NCBI RefSeq assembly: GCF_963855985.1 | Contig: NC_087092.1 | Location: 16,368,001 to 16,432,000, forward strand | DNA length: 64,000 nt | Source of the DNA: Ostrinia nubilalis | Taxonomy: Eukaryota; Arthropoda; Insecta; Lepidoptera; Crambidae | Direction: 5' to 3' | Part shown: positions 45,691-57,934 of the stretch, in pieces | Numbering within the stretch: position 1 is the first letter of the stretch | How the letters are laid out: each line of letters starts with the position of its first letter | The notes under the pieces: model-generated | What the model was told of the DNA's origin: nothing | What the model saw: the letters and a program-made list of their open reading frames with translations, nothing else | The model's database searches: none | Position numbers and translations under genes: made by a program

Positions 45691-45808
45691 TAGTCGCGAT
45701 TCAGTCGTACTAAGGAAATGTTCTCCGATATTTTGGATAATGCGTCGTTACGTGCAATAAAACAAGTGAAACGAAGAACTACAGGATCAATGGAGTCATT
45801 TACTACAT
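45691..45808 (+). CDS. Candidate first coding exon, unknown gene
   Basis: An in-frame TAG at 45691 closes the upstream frame. ATG at 45718 has A at -3 (GGAAATG) and opens 30 codons, MFSDILDNASLRAIKQVK and on, rich in Lys/Arg and Ser/Thr. The exon would end at 45808 at a perfect donor, T|GTAAGT, in phase 1. The upstream 90 bases are CpG-richer than the surroundings and hold an initiator-like TCAGTC at 45701. I do not recognise the peptide. It cannot splice straight to the exon at 59421, because T + AG makes a stop, so it needs another exon or belongs to another gene. The alternative is that it is chance. Confidence 0.4.
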
Positions 45809-46507
45809 GTAAGTATTGCAAATCCATTGGTATTTTGCTTATAAATAAAAAAAACTAAACATTTTTACAAACGAATTCAGTGCCGTAATAGTTACTGCGA
45901 TATCGAAATCAGTGGTGATAAAAATTCTAACACACTTATACATTGACGATTTCGTTAGCAACCACTTTATGTCATGCTCAAATACTGCGCAATGTATTTA
46001 ATTTCTTCCGATATCCACTGTCGTGTGAAAATACACAGTACGGCCGCATGTGCCGGTCGTAACATAGTGCCGTGCTCGTGTTCTAATGCGGTTTCCTATT
46101 ATCGATAAATAGAAGTAAATTATAATTTTCTATTTTGTAATTTTAAATAAAAAAATGATGTGTTACTTGCGATTATAAGATTTTACAAAAAAAATAATAA
46201 CAGTAGAAGTAATTAGTAACTGTCAACTATGTAAATTACTATAAGAGCTAGTTGAAAGCCTAATATAGGCATTATTTTTGATAAACATAATATGCGGTAC
46301 GCAGATCGCCATAATTAAAAAGTAAATGCGTGATAGTAGTTAATAATAACGTATAATAATAAAAAGGTTTTGATACATAAGCATTTTGTGAAACCAGTTT
46401 CGAGCCTTGCCCCTAGCGATTTAAAGTATCGATATCTTGTAGACTGCATTTTATCTTTGTTCTCTCACTAGCGTTTTCAAAGTGTGCGTCACGTCACGCG
46501 GCCATTG

Positions 46508-46582
46508 ATTGGCCATAAGGCACGCCTTCTGGCCAATCACAGCACTTTTAAGCCGGTTGCACATGTTGTCGTAGACTCTCAG
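46508..46582 (+). promoter_or_regulatory. Promoter-like cluster: two CCAAT boxes and initiator
   Basis: ATTGG at 46508-46512 and CCAAT at 46533-46537, both inside mirrored GGCCA contexts (GATTGGCCA / TGGCCAATC), lie 45-75 bases upstream of an arthropod initiator TCAGTC at 46579-46584. The stretch is GC-richer than the surroundings. The architecture suggests a + strand start site. Confidence 0.45.
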
Positions 46583-46705
46583 TCGCTTTGTTTTTACACA
46601 GTTGAATGTGTGTGTGGGAGCTGTGGTGGGGGAAATGTGGGGACACTGGTTCTCGTTGTAGTTACGCGCGACTTCATATCTATTCTCTTTCTATGATCTG
46701 AGGGT
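46581..46705 (+). other. Candidate non-coding first exon
   Basis: From the initiator-like TCAGTC to a perfect donor GTAAGT at 46706-46711 there are about 125 bases with no convincing start codon context, as expected for a 5' UTR exon. With the coding exon at 45718 it could represent alternative promoters of one downstream gene. Inference from signals only. Confidence 0.35.
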
Positions 46706-46905
46706 GTAAGTATCTCTCTAGTCTAGTCTCTCTAGAAACCTTTGTTTGTCACCTTTCATTCGCTTTGCAATGGAGGGAAGTCGAACCTTAACTTCGAACT
46801 CCTCCTATGTTCTTCTAATTAATTTCGTTGCGGGTCCAATGACAGTTTAACTTTCCCCCGAGACAAACTTGACCTTCACTGGTTGGGTTTTTATTGGCAG
46901 TCAAG

Positions 46906-46965
46906 CTGTAGATGCTGGCTACACAAGAGTTGCAGCGGTGGGAACGAGAGGTGGGAATAGTCTAG
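46906..46965. repeat. Dispersed repeat also at 22253-22320
   Basis: CAAGCTGTAGATGCTGGCTA through GAACGAGAGGTGGGAATAGT differs from the copy at 22253 at only a few bases. It is probably a piece of a retroposon tail; no ends are visible. Confidence 0.6.
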
Positions 46966-47109
46966 ATCCGGCGGTTTTGAGAAATGAAAATGGTTTTGAG
47001 AAATGTACGATATTTTTCTTTGATGAAAACCAAGTGAAGACGTAACGTTGTTGAAGTGACGATACCTTCTAACTAGCAGTCATTTTTTTATGTTACAGGA
47101 GGCCTGTAA

Positions 47110-47350
47110 TCCCAACTAATATTATAAATGCGAAAGTAACTCTGTCTGTCTGTCTGTCTGTCTGTCTGTTACGCTTTCCCGCTTAAACCTCGCAACCGAT
47201 TTTGATGAAATTTGGCATAGAGATAGTTTGAGTCCCGGGAAAGAACATAGGATAGTTTTTATCCCGGTTTTTGAAACAGGGACGCGCGCGATAAAGTTTT
47301 TCTGTGACAGACAAAATTCCACGCGGGCGAAGCCGCGGGCGGAAAGCTAG
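47110..47350 (+). mobile_element. Non-autonomous Helitron-like element with GTCT microsatellite
   Basis: The best-preserved copy in the window. It begins TCCCAACTAATATTATAAAT after an A and ends GGAAAGCTAG before a T, as Helitrons insert. CGCGG-GCGAAG-CCGCG forms a 3' hairpin about 12 bases from the end. (GTCT)n at 47141-47168 follows the 5' part; lepidopteran elements carrying (GTCY)n repeats are known. There is no coding capacity. Confidence 0.8.
47141..47168. repeat. (GTCT)n microsatellite
   Basis: About seven GTCT units inside the Helitron-like element; part of the element rather than independent. Confidence 0.95.
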
Positions 47351-50300
47351 TTAATTATGTATGTACGGTGATGTCACGTAAGCAGAGTAAAAAGTTAAGA
47401 AGATAAAAAAATTAAAAGCAAAAATATCAACCAGATTCCATTAATTAAAATGCGATCTATTGAGCATTGTACGTACCTACTTCATAAAACCTTGGAGACA
47501 AAAGATGTGCTTTAAAAAAACAACTATTCTCATTGTATGATCAACGGCACATCAACCTTAACAGCATGATATCTTATGTACTTGTTGATAGAATCGATTT
47601 TGCATCAAAAATGATTCTGATGAGCTGTGGCCTGTACGTAGTAAAACGCTTAACATCTCGATTCTCGATGTCTTTTTATTTCGTTCGAAGACGTGTGTCG
47701 ATTAACTTGCACGTTGATCGATGTTCAATCCGGTGTTCTCTACACTGGTAATTTCCATCGAGAGGTAACTGTAAGGGTAAGGGCACATTATTGGATGTCG
47801 TGCCATAATCGAACGGTGACTACAACCTTTATTCGTTTCAGCTACTGGTATAGTAACTGTCATTCCTACTACTTCAACTGCTGTAACGTTGTATTAGGGA
47901 TGCTTGACCAAACAGAAAAGACCTTTGTTTTAGCCGAAGGTTAAGCTAACATCGGACCCACAAAGAAAATTAGAACAATAAGGTGACATCTAAATAGATT
48001 ACTTGCTCGTAAATGGAAAATCGTAAATTGTACTTATCGAGAACATAAAACTTTTGCAGGATATCTGAAAGTCTAGCGAAAACGAATAACTACATGGAAA
48101 ACAAAATGTAGAGCCATAAGTATATTAAAGAGTTAGCTACCTACCAAGTTCTACAGTTATTTTTGTAAGAAAAATTATAGGTTAGAAGAACTGTCATAAC
48201 CTAAGCTAGTGCCATTTTTTTCCATTGCATGTTTTTACCTGTCGGACTCAATTGTATATTGACTTGGTGTGGTCTCTCCCTTAGCTTAACAATTGACTGC
48301 TAATTAATTCTGATCGATGCAGTCCAAAGCGCGATGGCGTCGCGTTGACAAATCGACTGCATACACCGATTCACGATGCATCGATGTTCGACGCTGCGAG
48401 CCTGTGATACATCACTCGTACTCGTAGAGCTGGGTGGCGCGAGTATTTCTGTCACGCGATTGTGTTTTTATCGATAAAAACTTGCTTTTGTACTGATCGA
48501 TTGTTTCGATTGATATACTGGTTTTGTTTGGAATAGTAGAATTAATATCCACTGTATACTTACAATATCGCCCCTATTAAAACTACATACATGTGGTAAA
48601 AAAGAAATGCTGTTTGTTTTCCTAACAATAAAAAAACATGCCACAGTGTTTACTTTTTAATACTAAAGTTTCGACAGCACATCAACTGTCGTCCGTACAA
48701 AGTTATGATAAGTCTAAAATAGCTATAAATTAATGTCTTTAATACTTATCAGATTAATGAAACTGGAAACCTTTCCCAACAATTTAATTATGAAATAATT
48801 GTCTTAATTAAACTTAATCTCATCATCAGTGGCAGTTAGTGTGACATGTCTGGACATAAAGCAGCTACTGCAAATAAAATTATAAAAATATCAGATGACA
48901 AATAACTATCAAGTGACCGGACGGCGCTCGGCTTACATAATAATTACAATGACTACAAAGAAGTATCTACAATGAACGGAATAATCAACTGTTACCATCT
49001 TCATTGATGTTCATGTTGGGTGTATGTATTGTAACTTGATGCATTCTGTGAATAAAATGAATTAGGTATCGAATACCTAATAGAATAAGTTAGTATGAAG
49101 ATCTGTACTTTTCATTCAGTTTGAAGAATTTTATTTCATTAATTAAATAATTAAAAAATATTTATCAACTACAATATCTATAACATACAGGCCAAGAGCT
49201 TCCTCGTTGTAGTTAAAAAAAAATAAACCTCCTTCTGGTGCAGTCGGGTAAAAACATCGATAAATGGTATCCATATCCATAAACGTCCCTATTTTGTAAA
49301 ATAATGGCCAAATATCCTCTAAAATTGGAAAACCTTATCGTTGTGTAATCAAGTTTTAAAGGGCCAGTAAGTAGAAGAACATCAACCATTATCATAATCC
49401 ATTATGCCATTTCACTACATAATCGTTCTCACTTATCTATGTTACGTGTACCTATACTACCGATAATGTCACCTATTTGGACATAGCACATAAATATTGG
49501 ACGTGCGTTTGCGCAAGTATCACTGAACTTATTTGGGCCTAGGCGTGGATTCTCCTTATGTAACTGACAATCAAAAGAAGATGGACGTGTCACATAACCA
49601 GATGACATGGATTGACCGATGGGGAAATCGTTTAATACGAACTAGCTTCTGCCATGGATTTTCCCGCGTAGTTTTCACTTTTCCACAAAAACTTTTAAAA
49701 CATGTCCAATGACCACAAACATGGTCATAAAGTCGTAATAATATGGATTACTTAGTCTAAAATTGTCTTCACTTTTTCGAAAATGAGGAAAAAATATGAA
49801 TTTTCATAGCATTTCTCAAATGATAGATTCCCATACCAAGTTTAATTTTCCTATTTTTGTTTTAAGATTGCGTTGCGACAATAACTGTAGTCAATATTCA
49901 ATCTCTATTTCTTTCATCAAAATTGATTCATTAGTTTGTGTGTGAAAGAATTCCAAATAAACAATAGTGTTCATTTTGTTGCACCTCTGCTAGAAACTCG
50001 TTATTTCCAAAATATAGCCTGCTTCTAGTTAATCATTGCTATATCTAAAAACTCCACTAGACTTGTTTCTCATGTATCATGAGTGTTCTAGGAATCCTCT
50101 ATCTCTATCAACATCGTGAATCGCGTGTAAACACCACTTCTTGCAAAAATTCACTTTCTCTCAACTGAAGTTATAAAAACTTGAAAAGCTCCGATCCAGA
50201 CGGCTTTAAATTATTAAAAATAGTGTGAAACTATCACAATGGTTCGTAAATAGCGATTGTTGGTCGTTTTAGTGCGCATACACAGGTAATTATACTATGA

Positions 50301-50944
50301 ACATGAAATGCTAGGGATGTGGGTGTGTCGATGTTTTGGCATATCGATATACCTTAGGATTAGTCTCTTCCTCTTATGAGATAAATTTCAAATACCGACA
50401 CTTTTAAAACCTTTATCGCTCTAATTCCATAATTTCAATGCACATGATATAAAAGTAGCTGAAGATGTTTAGGTCTCATCCTGTTATTAATTTTAATACG
50501 ACTATTCCTATGTGTTGATTTTAACAATATATCTACTAGGTACCTATGTATTTCTTAGCTTAAGTTATTTTAACAATACAGTAACATTATTCTAGTATTA
50601 AATTGACTAACTTGAACTCTGTAATTTACATTCACTGTTAACGTTATCATGTCTTACTCGATACTGACGAAATATTAGTCCCATCTCTAAACAGCTTTGC
50701 TTTCACTTTAAATTTGCATTTTGTTGTCGATTGTCACCGGTTTTTGCGTTATCAGACAATGCGGGCTTGATAATAGCTAGCAAGCTGCTTAATGGCTGCA
50801 GATGTTTGCTATAACGCAGAGGAAAGTTCGGTTGTTAGATGTCGCTGATACACTACGGTTCTTACTAGGTCGTAGTGTAGGGCCTGCTGTTCCATTTGAG
50901 AAATACTAGGTGTATTTTACAGTCAACGTTAAATAGGTCGTGAT
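47351..50944. other. Non-coding, no gene seen; possibly intronic
   Basis: No exon is supported. A diverged Helitron-like tail may begin at 49641 (ACTAGCTTCTGCCATGGATT). If the candidate promoters at 45.7-46.6 kb serve the gene with the exon at 59421, this would be intron. Confidence 0.3.
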
Positions 50945-51128
50945 ACCCTAAGTGCCCAAAAAGTTCGCAAATTCAAATTCAAATTATTTATTTGCACTTT
51001 TGCAGAATGTGGTACATTAGATGTTACACAATGAAATGGAGCAGGACACATTCGCCAGCAATGCAATGGAGCAACACGTCTTTGTTACTATCGGAATAAG
51101 TGTTGTGAACTTTTTGGCCACTTTGGGT
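50945..51128. mobile_element. Inverted-repeat element enclosing a LINE-like tail
   Basis: ACCCTAAGTGCCCAAAAAGT (50945) and its inverted counterpart ACTTTTTGGCCACTTTGGGT (to 51128) pair over about 25 bases. Between them TTCAAATTCAAATTATTTAT with TTTGCACTTTTGCAGAATG resembles the minus-strand 3' tail of a CR1/Jockey-like LINE. It is either a MITE with this core or a retroposon inserted in a MITE. Confidence 0.55.
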
Positions 51129-54071
51129 TTTAAAAAGGTTTAGAAATACACACGAAGTCTGTGGCCCTTAATTAAAAACAAAAAAATATTGGCCTGTCTC
51201 TTTTACGTTGGGTTTTTTTTCACTTCATCACATAACTTCTTTAAATGGGCTGTTAACTATGATCCCTTAGAAGCGGCATCGTTTACGATCGCCATAAAAC
51301 AATAACAACAAAACTTTAATCATTAAAGTTAATTTATTTTATTCTCTTACAGATGGCCCAATAAGATCGAGCGTATAAAATATCATAATCATGGCTGCTA
51401 ATTGGTGCACGTGTTTATTTTTAAATAGAATAAAAAAGTATTAAACGATATCGGCGGAAGTGGCTAAATAGCTTGTATTCGATGCCGTGAGTCGGGCTAG
51501 TAAAAAGAATTCGCTCGCATAATCTGTGGTAATCATAAATGTCCGGATCGGCGCGAACTCGCGTGATTGGTCGGCCGACACGCATGCGCAGAACCGATTC
51601 GAACGTTCGAAGAATGTGAGCGCGCGGAATTCGCAATACAATATTGGAGAATAATTAATTAATAATCATGATAAGCCGTGTTAAGCGAGCCGCTTTCCTA
51701 TGAGGAAGTAATCATGATGACTGACAGATGACTCAAGTACCGATACCATACATACTGACGTCACTAATAGGGTACTTCCCCCAATTACCGTCCGTGACCA
51801 ATCATAGTCAAAATTAGAGGATAGAGATGTACGAACCGAGATTAGTCACCGATATCCCTTGGCCCACATTTCCGTAAGTCTGTAACAAGTTGTACATTAC
51901 ACATTCCAGCTCGCTATCCAGTAGATAATGGCAATCTTATCTGGGTGTTGTATCGGGCGGCCGGCCGGGGACCCATTAGTCGCGACCGACTTTCCCCATA
52001 GGGTAACTCAGCCGATTGTCGACGATTGTCCCAGAGGTAACGAGCAGCAAATATGAAAACCTAAATCGCGATACGAAATATTTGGTTTATGGTCTTGTCG
52101 GCGTATACTTAAAGGAAAGATACTTTGAATTACATTTATGGGCATGGTAAAATATGCACACACTTATAGGCATACAAAATTGCATTATGTACAAAATAAT
52201 TTAAAAGAATAACGTTAAAGCTGTAGCTAAAGTCAAACTGGGAGTAACCTATCTTTTAAACTTTGCATGATTGTCATCTTAACGTCAAACAAGTCCGCAG
52301 TTTAAACTTGAAACCTTAATGTGTGTCATTCAATTAAGTTCACTGCAAGAACCCCCCAGTTTCACATAATCACGTTTGTTGCAAAATCGCACCTAACAGT
52401 ATTAATATATTGAAAATGAAATGTTTTATTCAGCGTGCATAAATTATCATACTCTATTTCTTATTATTTTCCTTTATTTCACCAACCTTTTCGCACACGT
52501 CTGTACCTCCAGCCTTAGTTAATCGAACTACTTTCGAACGACACTCCCCAATGAACTTGTACGCGATAGCATCACGGTGCGCGGGCGCAGCGCGTTGACG
52601 TTTGTATGTGGCAAATTGGCGATGACGGCCGTGTGTGGACGTATGTCCAATTTGAGTTGGTTCTGTAATACCACATTATTAACAATAGTTTTGCTAACAC
52701 GAACTGTAAAATAACATACAGGTTACATAGGAGTTGGAGCGGCAGAAAATCAAATAATCAAAAAAATCTCAAGGCCTAGGTCCAATTTGTTAGTAACTGT
52801 AATTAATTCTCGGTTAGTTACTTCATTTCTGACAAGGATTTGTTACATTTGGCTAGAGCTCATACTAGCGGGTCATCTAGCCGGTCGGTATAATTTCCAA
52901 ATAATATTTATTACAGATCCAGGCATCTTTTTAAAGTTAAAAAGAAGCGGATCTCTAAACAAAGGACTTCGATAAAATGTTAATTGAATTATATTGAAGG
53001 TAAAGATTAAGTAGGTACTATTTTCTTTAATTTTCAGCGTTTTATTTTTAATTCACCGTACATTATTGTGGTATAAATTAACTTTAAACTAGCCATTTAA
53101 CGTATTTACGATCCCACTAGTCACGTCCTCACTTATTATTCCGCATCCACGCAAGATACTCGATAACTCCGATATGCATTGTGTATTCGTGTCGCGGTTG
53201 TTACTCTATCATTTGATTATTCCATTCGCCACCTCATACGCCGTCATATTGCGATGGGATCACACTTGTTTTGTAGTCTGCGGTTTGATACATCGACTTG
53301 TTAATTAAAAAAATATTAATTTAAAAAAAAATATTTTTCTGCATCCAGACTGGCAGGTGTGCGGCACTATTACGCTAACAATGTAACTACCCTATCGCTG
53401 CTTTGGGCAGTTGACGTAGGTCAGTGCTGGGAAGAATTTAGTGACCGTGAAGACGATTGAGTTTGGTTCAGGTTATTTCGAAATGATAACAGAATACAAA
53501 ATCATTATAATATTGATCTAGATTCTATTTTATCAATGAATTTTGTCATGTCCCATTTTGCGCGGTGATGCAATATTTACCTTCTTAAGACAAAGTTTGT
53601 TTTTATTACTAGGCTTTGTTTTACTGATTAGTCATTGTATGAACTTGTTTCGACACACAGTAATTGAATTGAACAACTAAACGCAAGTGTGATCCCGCGA
53701 ATGTCAAACCTAGCTGTGGGCGAAGGCCTCCGCACTAATCTAAAATCGCGCATACATTTGCTTATAAACGAGATGAAACAATGAAATTACACTGACATTC
53801 ATTATGCGAACGGTACGCTGATTATAATAATCACGTCCAGGACAAGAGCTAGAATTAACTGGATAGATCCGGTTATAGAAATCTGTGTTTGTGTGGAACA
53901 GAAACGTGTGGCACAATTGATCGAACTGTTCCATCGGGGTTGAACTACATTCATGCTTCCAGTGTGCATGTTAAATTAATACGACGTTTTCATATAAATT
54001 CTTCTTTTTCCTCTTTAGTTTATTCCTGAGTTGGTTCTTCTTGTACTTGGGTGATGTCTTCTATCTTAAGG
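51129..54071. other. Non-coding, no gene; CpG-rich patch at 51540-51640
   Basis: No exon is supported. The patch 51540-51640 holds an inverted CCAAT (GATTGGTCGG), CGCATGCGCAG at 51581 and several CGs, so it could be regulatory. TGCGCGGGCGCAG at 52578-52590 is followed by CGCGTTGACG. Confidence 0.35.
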
Positions 54072-54175
54072 CCATCATCATCATCATCATTTGATTTCAC
54101 CCAATGGCAGTCCACTGGTGAAGAATAGAATCACAAAGCAAGATCTCCCGAAAGGAATCTTATTCTATGATTGCC
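54072..54175 (-). repeat. 3' half of the SINE family seen at 27830
   Basis: On the minus strand GGGAGATCTTGCTTTG leads to CACCAGTGGACTGCCATTGG and a TGATGATGATGATGATGATG tail. The body matches GGAGATCGTGCTTT and GTCCAATGGACTGGCAT of the fuller copy. The tRNA-like head is absent. Confidence 0.55.
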
Positions 54176-54729
54176 GATACCAGTTCTTAATTAGAAAACT
54201 GGTGGTTTGTTGAAAACTAAATTATGTTTCCCAATGTCTTTTCGGCACCATTCATCTTAAACGACTATCCTTTTCCTCCATCTTTTATCCTTCAAATATT
54301 CAAGTATTCATAACATCTCCATTTACTTCTACGGTAGGCAATAATCGCAAATCAAACGGTTCTGCGCTTAACTAATCTTTAACGAAGCATTTAACTGGAC
54401 ATTAGTTATTGACGGTACCCGTGTTATGCCGGCTTCCGAGCCCGTTGATAGCGATGAGAAATTCCAGGTCTATCATAATTTATCTTTGTAAGGAATTGCG
54501 CTTCGCTTCAGTCCAGAACAAGATGATACATTGCGTTAAATAATGTTATTTTATCCGCTCCAATCGGGTTCCGCGAGGCTTAAAGGGATGGGCCTTTTGA
54601 AATTGATCATCTCGGTCTCGGTAGATGCTAATATTTCTATGGAATATTCTAGCTGTTTTGCATTCCAGGCCATCGAGCCTTTTCTAAATCGGGAATCGAA
54701 CAATTCTTTAGTCTGTAGTAGATTATGAC

Positions 54730-54890
54730 AAGTAAGGTCACAACCCTGGCGTCGGACTTTGCCGCCATAGGCGTCTGACGTGATTCGATCGGACCGACGG
54801 TAACGTGCCCTCTAAAGCAGCCTATCTCTTTTCGGACAATCAGGTCGATTTAAGCCAGAAATGTTCTCACCAAGTGACTTTTAAGTTTTA
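54730..54890. repeat. Dispersed repeat also at 57180-57250
   Basis: GTCGGACTTTGCCGCCATAG, then CGATCGGACCGACGG and GTGCCCTCT, parallels the less preserved 57183-57250 stretch (GTCAGACTTTATAAGCCATC, CGATCGGACCGATCGG, GTGCTCTCT). GGACAATCAGGTCGATTTAA at 54835 also recurs at 39970. It is probably a retroposon 3' region; class unknown. Confidence 0.5.
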
Positions 54891-55466
54891 TTTTTACTGA
54901 AATAATAATAAGGCCTAGTTAGGTAAAATGCACCAAAATTACACTTGACTAGTTGGACTGGCTTACCAATGTCTCTGTAAATTCCATCCAAGTGCATCCA
55001 GTTCGTAAAGCAGTCGCACGAACAGCAGCGAAAGGTTTTAAACCCTTTTTAAAAATTCTAATGAATAATTACAGAAAAAAAATCGCTCTAAGTATGATCT
55101 CGGAAATCGGCTCATTGTTGAAACTCTTAACTCACATGAATAGGCGAACGGGAGTAAAGCATACATATTCACACGGTAGCTTGCAAAACGCAGCCTCTAG
55201 CGATCGCCACTTTTCGGCTGATGTCGGCTATCCTCGGCAATTAATAGATCGTACTGTTTTGTTTTCTTTCTCACGGTGGTCGTGCTCTTGCGCATTTCGA
55301 AATTTGAAATTAAGTGATTATGGCCGTTAATTTTCGCGTGTGCCTTGTCGAATAAGTGGTTGCTAATTGATTTACTGTACTAATTGTGTACGATATTGCG
55401 TATGCTTATTTCCTAACTTTACTTGAGTTGGGAAAAGTGAACGCTCCATCTATTGCTCGTTCGTTT
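54891..55466. other. Non-coding, no gene supported
   Basis: A 125-codon frame at 54953-55330 is open but shows no recognisable domain or good start context and lacks a splice or poly(A) framework. I do not call it a gene. Confidence 0.3.
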
Positions 55467-55612
55467 CAGCCAAATGACGTCCACTGCTGGACAAAGGCCT
55501 CTCCCAAGGTTTTCCACAATGAACGGTCCTGCGCTGCCCGCATCCAGGCTCTTCCTGCAACCTTTACCAGATCGTCAGTCCACCTAGTAGGAGGCCTGCT
55601 CACTCGAAAATA
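55467..55612 (-). pseudogene. RTE-type LINE 3' remnant, well preserved
   Basis: The minus strand reads RPPTRWTDDLVKVAGRAW, then MRAAQDRSLWKTLGEAFV and QQWTSFG with the native stop near 55470. This is the clearest copy of the RTE C-terminus in the window. It is cut off at 55612, so only about 48 codons remain, with no stops. It may be comparatively young. Confidence 0.85.
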
Positions 55613-57934
55613 ATTCTTAGGAACTCAGTATATCTTACGAAGCTCAGTAAACATATTCTACACCATGCAACGTCGTAACAATTTCAAAAATTCAGATCTC
55701 ACAAAATATTGTTTTAATAACATCACGTAAACCCAACCCAATGGGTGTTTACAATAAGCGCAAACTTAATGGTGACTTACCCAATTGTCGTACCACTCAA
55801 TCGTGCTGGTAGTTGTCACGTACTGCCACGTTTGGCGCGATATCACGCGATCTGGCCCGGCCCAGGAGTGGCGCGTTTACCCGATTTGTAGACAAGTTAG
55901 GTCTGTAGACACCGTAGCCTCCCCTTTTCAGCTCCACCGTATATAATCATAGATCTAGTGGTAATAAAATTGTGAGGCACTGGAAAATTTGCGCAGTGCG
56001 AACCTAATAAAAGATGTCATGGAGTTTTGAGCACTTGAATGTATGCCACTAAGAGAAATGACACAATTAAACAGTAGAATTTATGATTTTATTAGAATTT
56101 GAAGTCCTCAATTTACAAGTCCCCGTAATTCTGATTTACTTCCCCAGCTAAACTTTTTCCTGATTTTCTCATGAATCACTGTGTTTTTTCTAGAATTTTT
56201 GAAGCTCATTCCCGTATAATATCATCAAGATTTGGAGTCTATTGTACAATTTGTCTCTGCCTAAACACTAATTATGTCGATGCAAACGATACAACGCGAC
56301 ATTTAACGGTGCTAACCCTTTATAATGTCACATTATATTATTCGATTTGCATATCCAATTATTTTATGTGCCTTATGTGTTAAGTCTTGACTCCGATCGT
56401 TATCGTCAGCTTTAACTCGGTTTTGTAAACGTCACTTTAACCTTTACTGGGTTAATTAGATTACGGTATCTTGTAATTACAATTCATACCGAATATATTA
56501 TATTTAGTATTTCCGAATAATATTAACTCAACCATCTTAGAACAGACCAGACGTTACAGCCAGAGAAAATTACTACGCATTTGGTTGTTTAAAATTCAGT
56601 ACCTTGTTGTAAGGTATTCGCTAAAGTTTCATATTTATCGGCTTGAAATGTTGCAACACATACCACAGAAAGATTTTCTGGCATCCTGTTTACTACGAGA
56701 ATTCTGATAAGCAAAAGCAAAAGTCTCGCTAAAAATTCTTAATTTCCCAATGGCTGCAATTTGCAATTAAAAATTACTTATGCAGTGCAACAACTCTTCG
56801 ATATAGAACACTTTTTCCATGTTCCGACAGGTTTTTCTAATGGTGAACTTGTTTTCGAATAAGTTGCTTAGAGCTAGAATACGTAAGTCCTGGACTGGAT
56901 GCAAAACACGATAGTATCGGCTCGTTCCCGGCACCTACACTACAATTAGTGGGCCCAATTAACCTATTAGGTGATACTGGGTCGTCGCGATAGATGCAAT
57001 TGTTCTTTATCTAGGACACTATATAGGGCTGGATAATTGTTGTTTAGCTGAGGTACATTGCAGTAGTCTTCTATCGAGCGTGTGCTTTATGTAGGGCAAG
57101 ATTTATTGGGTTTTTTTGGTATTTCATTGTCTAGTTTTTGTTATGTGGATTGTCTCAGCAGCTTAAAAAATCTTTCACCCTGGTGTCAGACTTTATAAGC
57201 CATCGAAGACATTTGATCTCGATCGGACCGATCGGATAAAAGTGCTCTCTGTAGCACAGAATCATTAAATTTTAGATTATAAGTCTTTAGCTTAAACTGA
57301 TTAACCTGGAATGTTGTAGAATCACCATTAAACACGCCCTCAAAATGTGTATCCGGCATCAGATCCTGCAGCATCAAGATGAAGGCTTTCCTCAGCGCCA
57401 AATATTCATATTCATAGAATTCTATTTCATGTATCGATTCCCTCTTCCGGGCATTAACGCACGACCTAAATATAGGTTCCTGCCACCGCCCCGGGACAAC
57501 ATCTCGTCTGGTTAAGGGAAGAAGAGACGCAAGAAATTCTGCCTTTTATTGCAGGAAACACAATTATCAACTTGTAATAGGTGCAAGCCTCTTGCATATC
57601 CGCGCAATTATTCATGTACCTGATAAATTGCTTTTACTTTTAAAAGTTATAAATAACGTAATATTTTTATTCGTTCACTGTCCGGTCTAGACATGCTTTA
57701 AAAAGGAAAGGTTTTCAGTTCAGTTTATTACGTATATTTAAATTTTTTTTGTATCGCCTCATAATTGGTGTTATAGCAGCAGGATTTGTACGATTTAACT
57801 TTACTACTTACCTATTGCTTATTATAAATGAATTCAGATTCAGCATTTAAGATTAAGTAAAAACATGGTCTGATATTATGACATTTTGAAAGAAAGGATT
57901 TTTTTTTTGTTTTGAACTTTCATGGTCACTAACA
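55613..57934. other. Non-coding, no gene seen
   Basis: No exon or bounded element apart from the shared repeat piece at 57183-57250. Mostly AT-rich. Confidence 0.3.

Noticed and set aside
51590..51616. Heat-shock-element-like TTCGAACGTTCGAAGAA
   Set aside because: The GAA/TTC units are out of the 5-base register that a heat-shock element needs.
54953..55330. Plus-strand 125-codon frame
   Set aside because: No recognisable motif, poor start context, no repeat or splice support; length alone is not enough in this much non-coding sequence.
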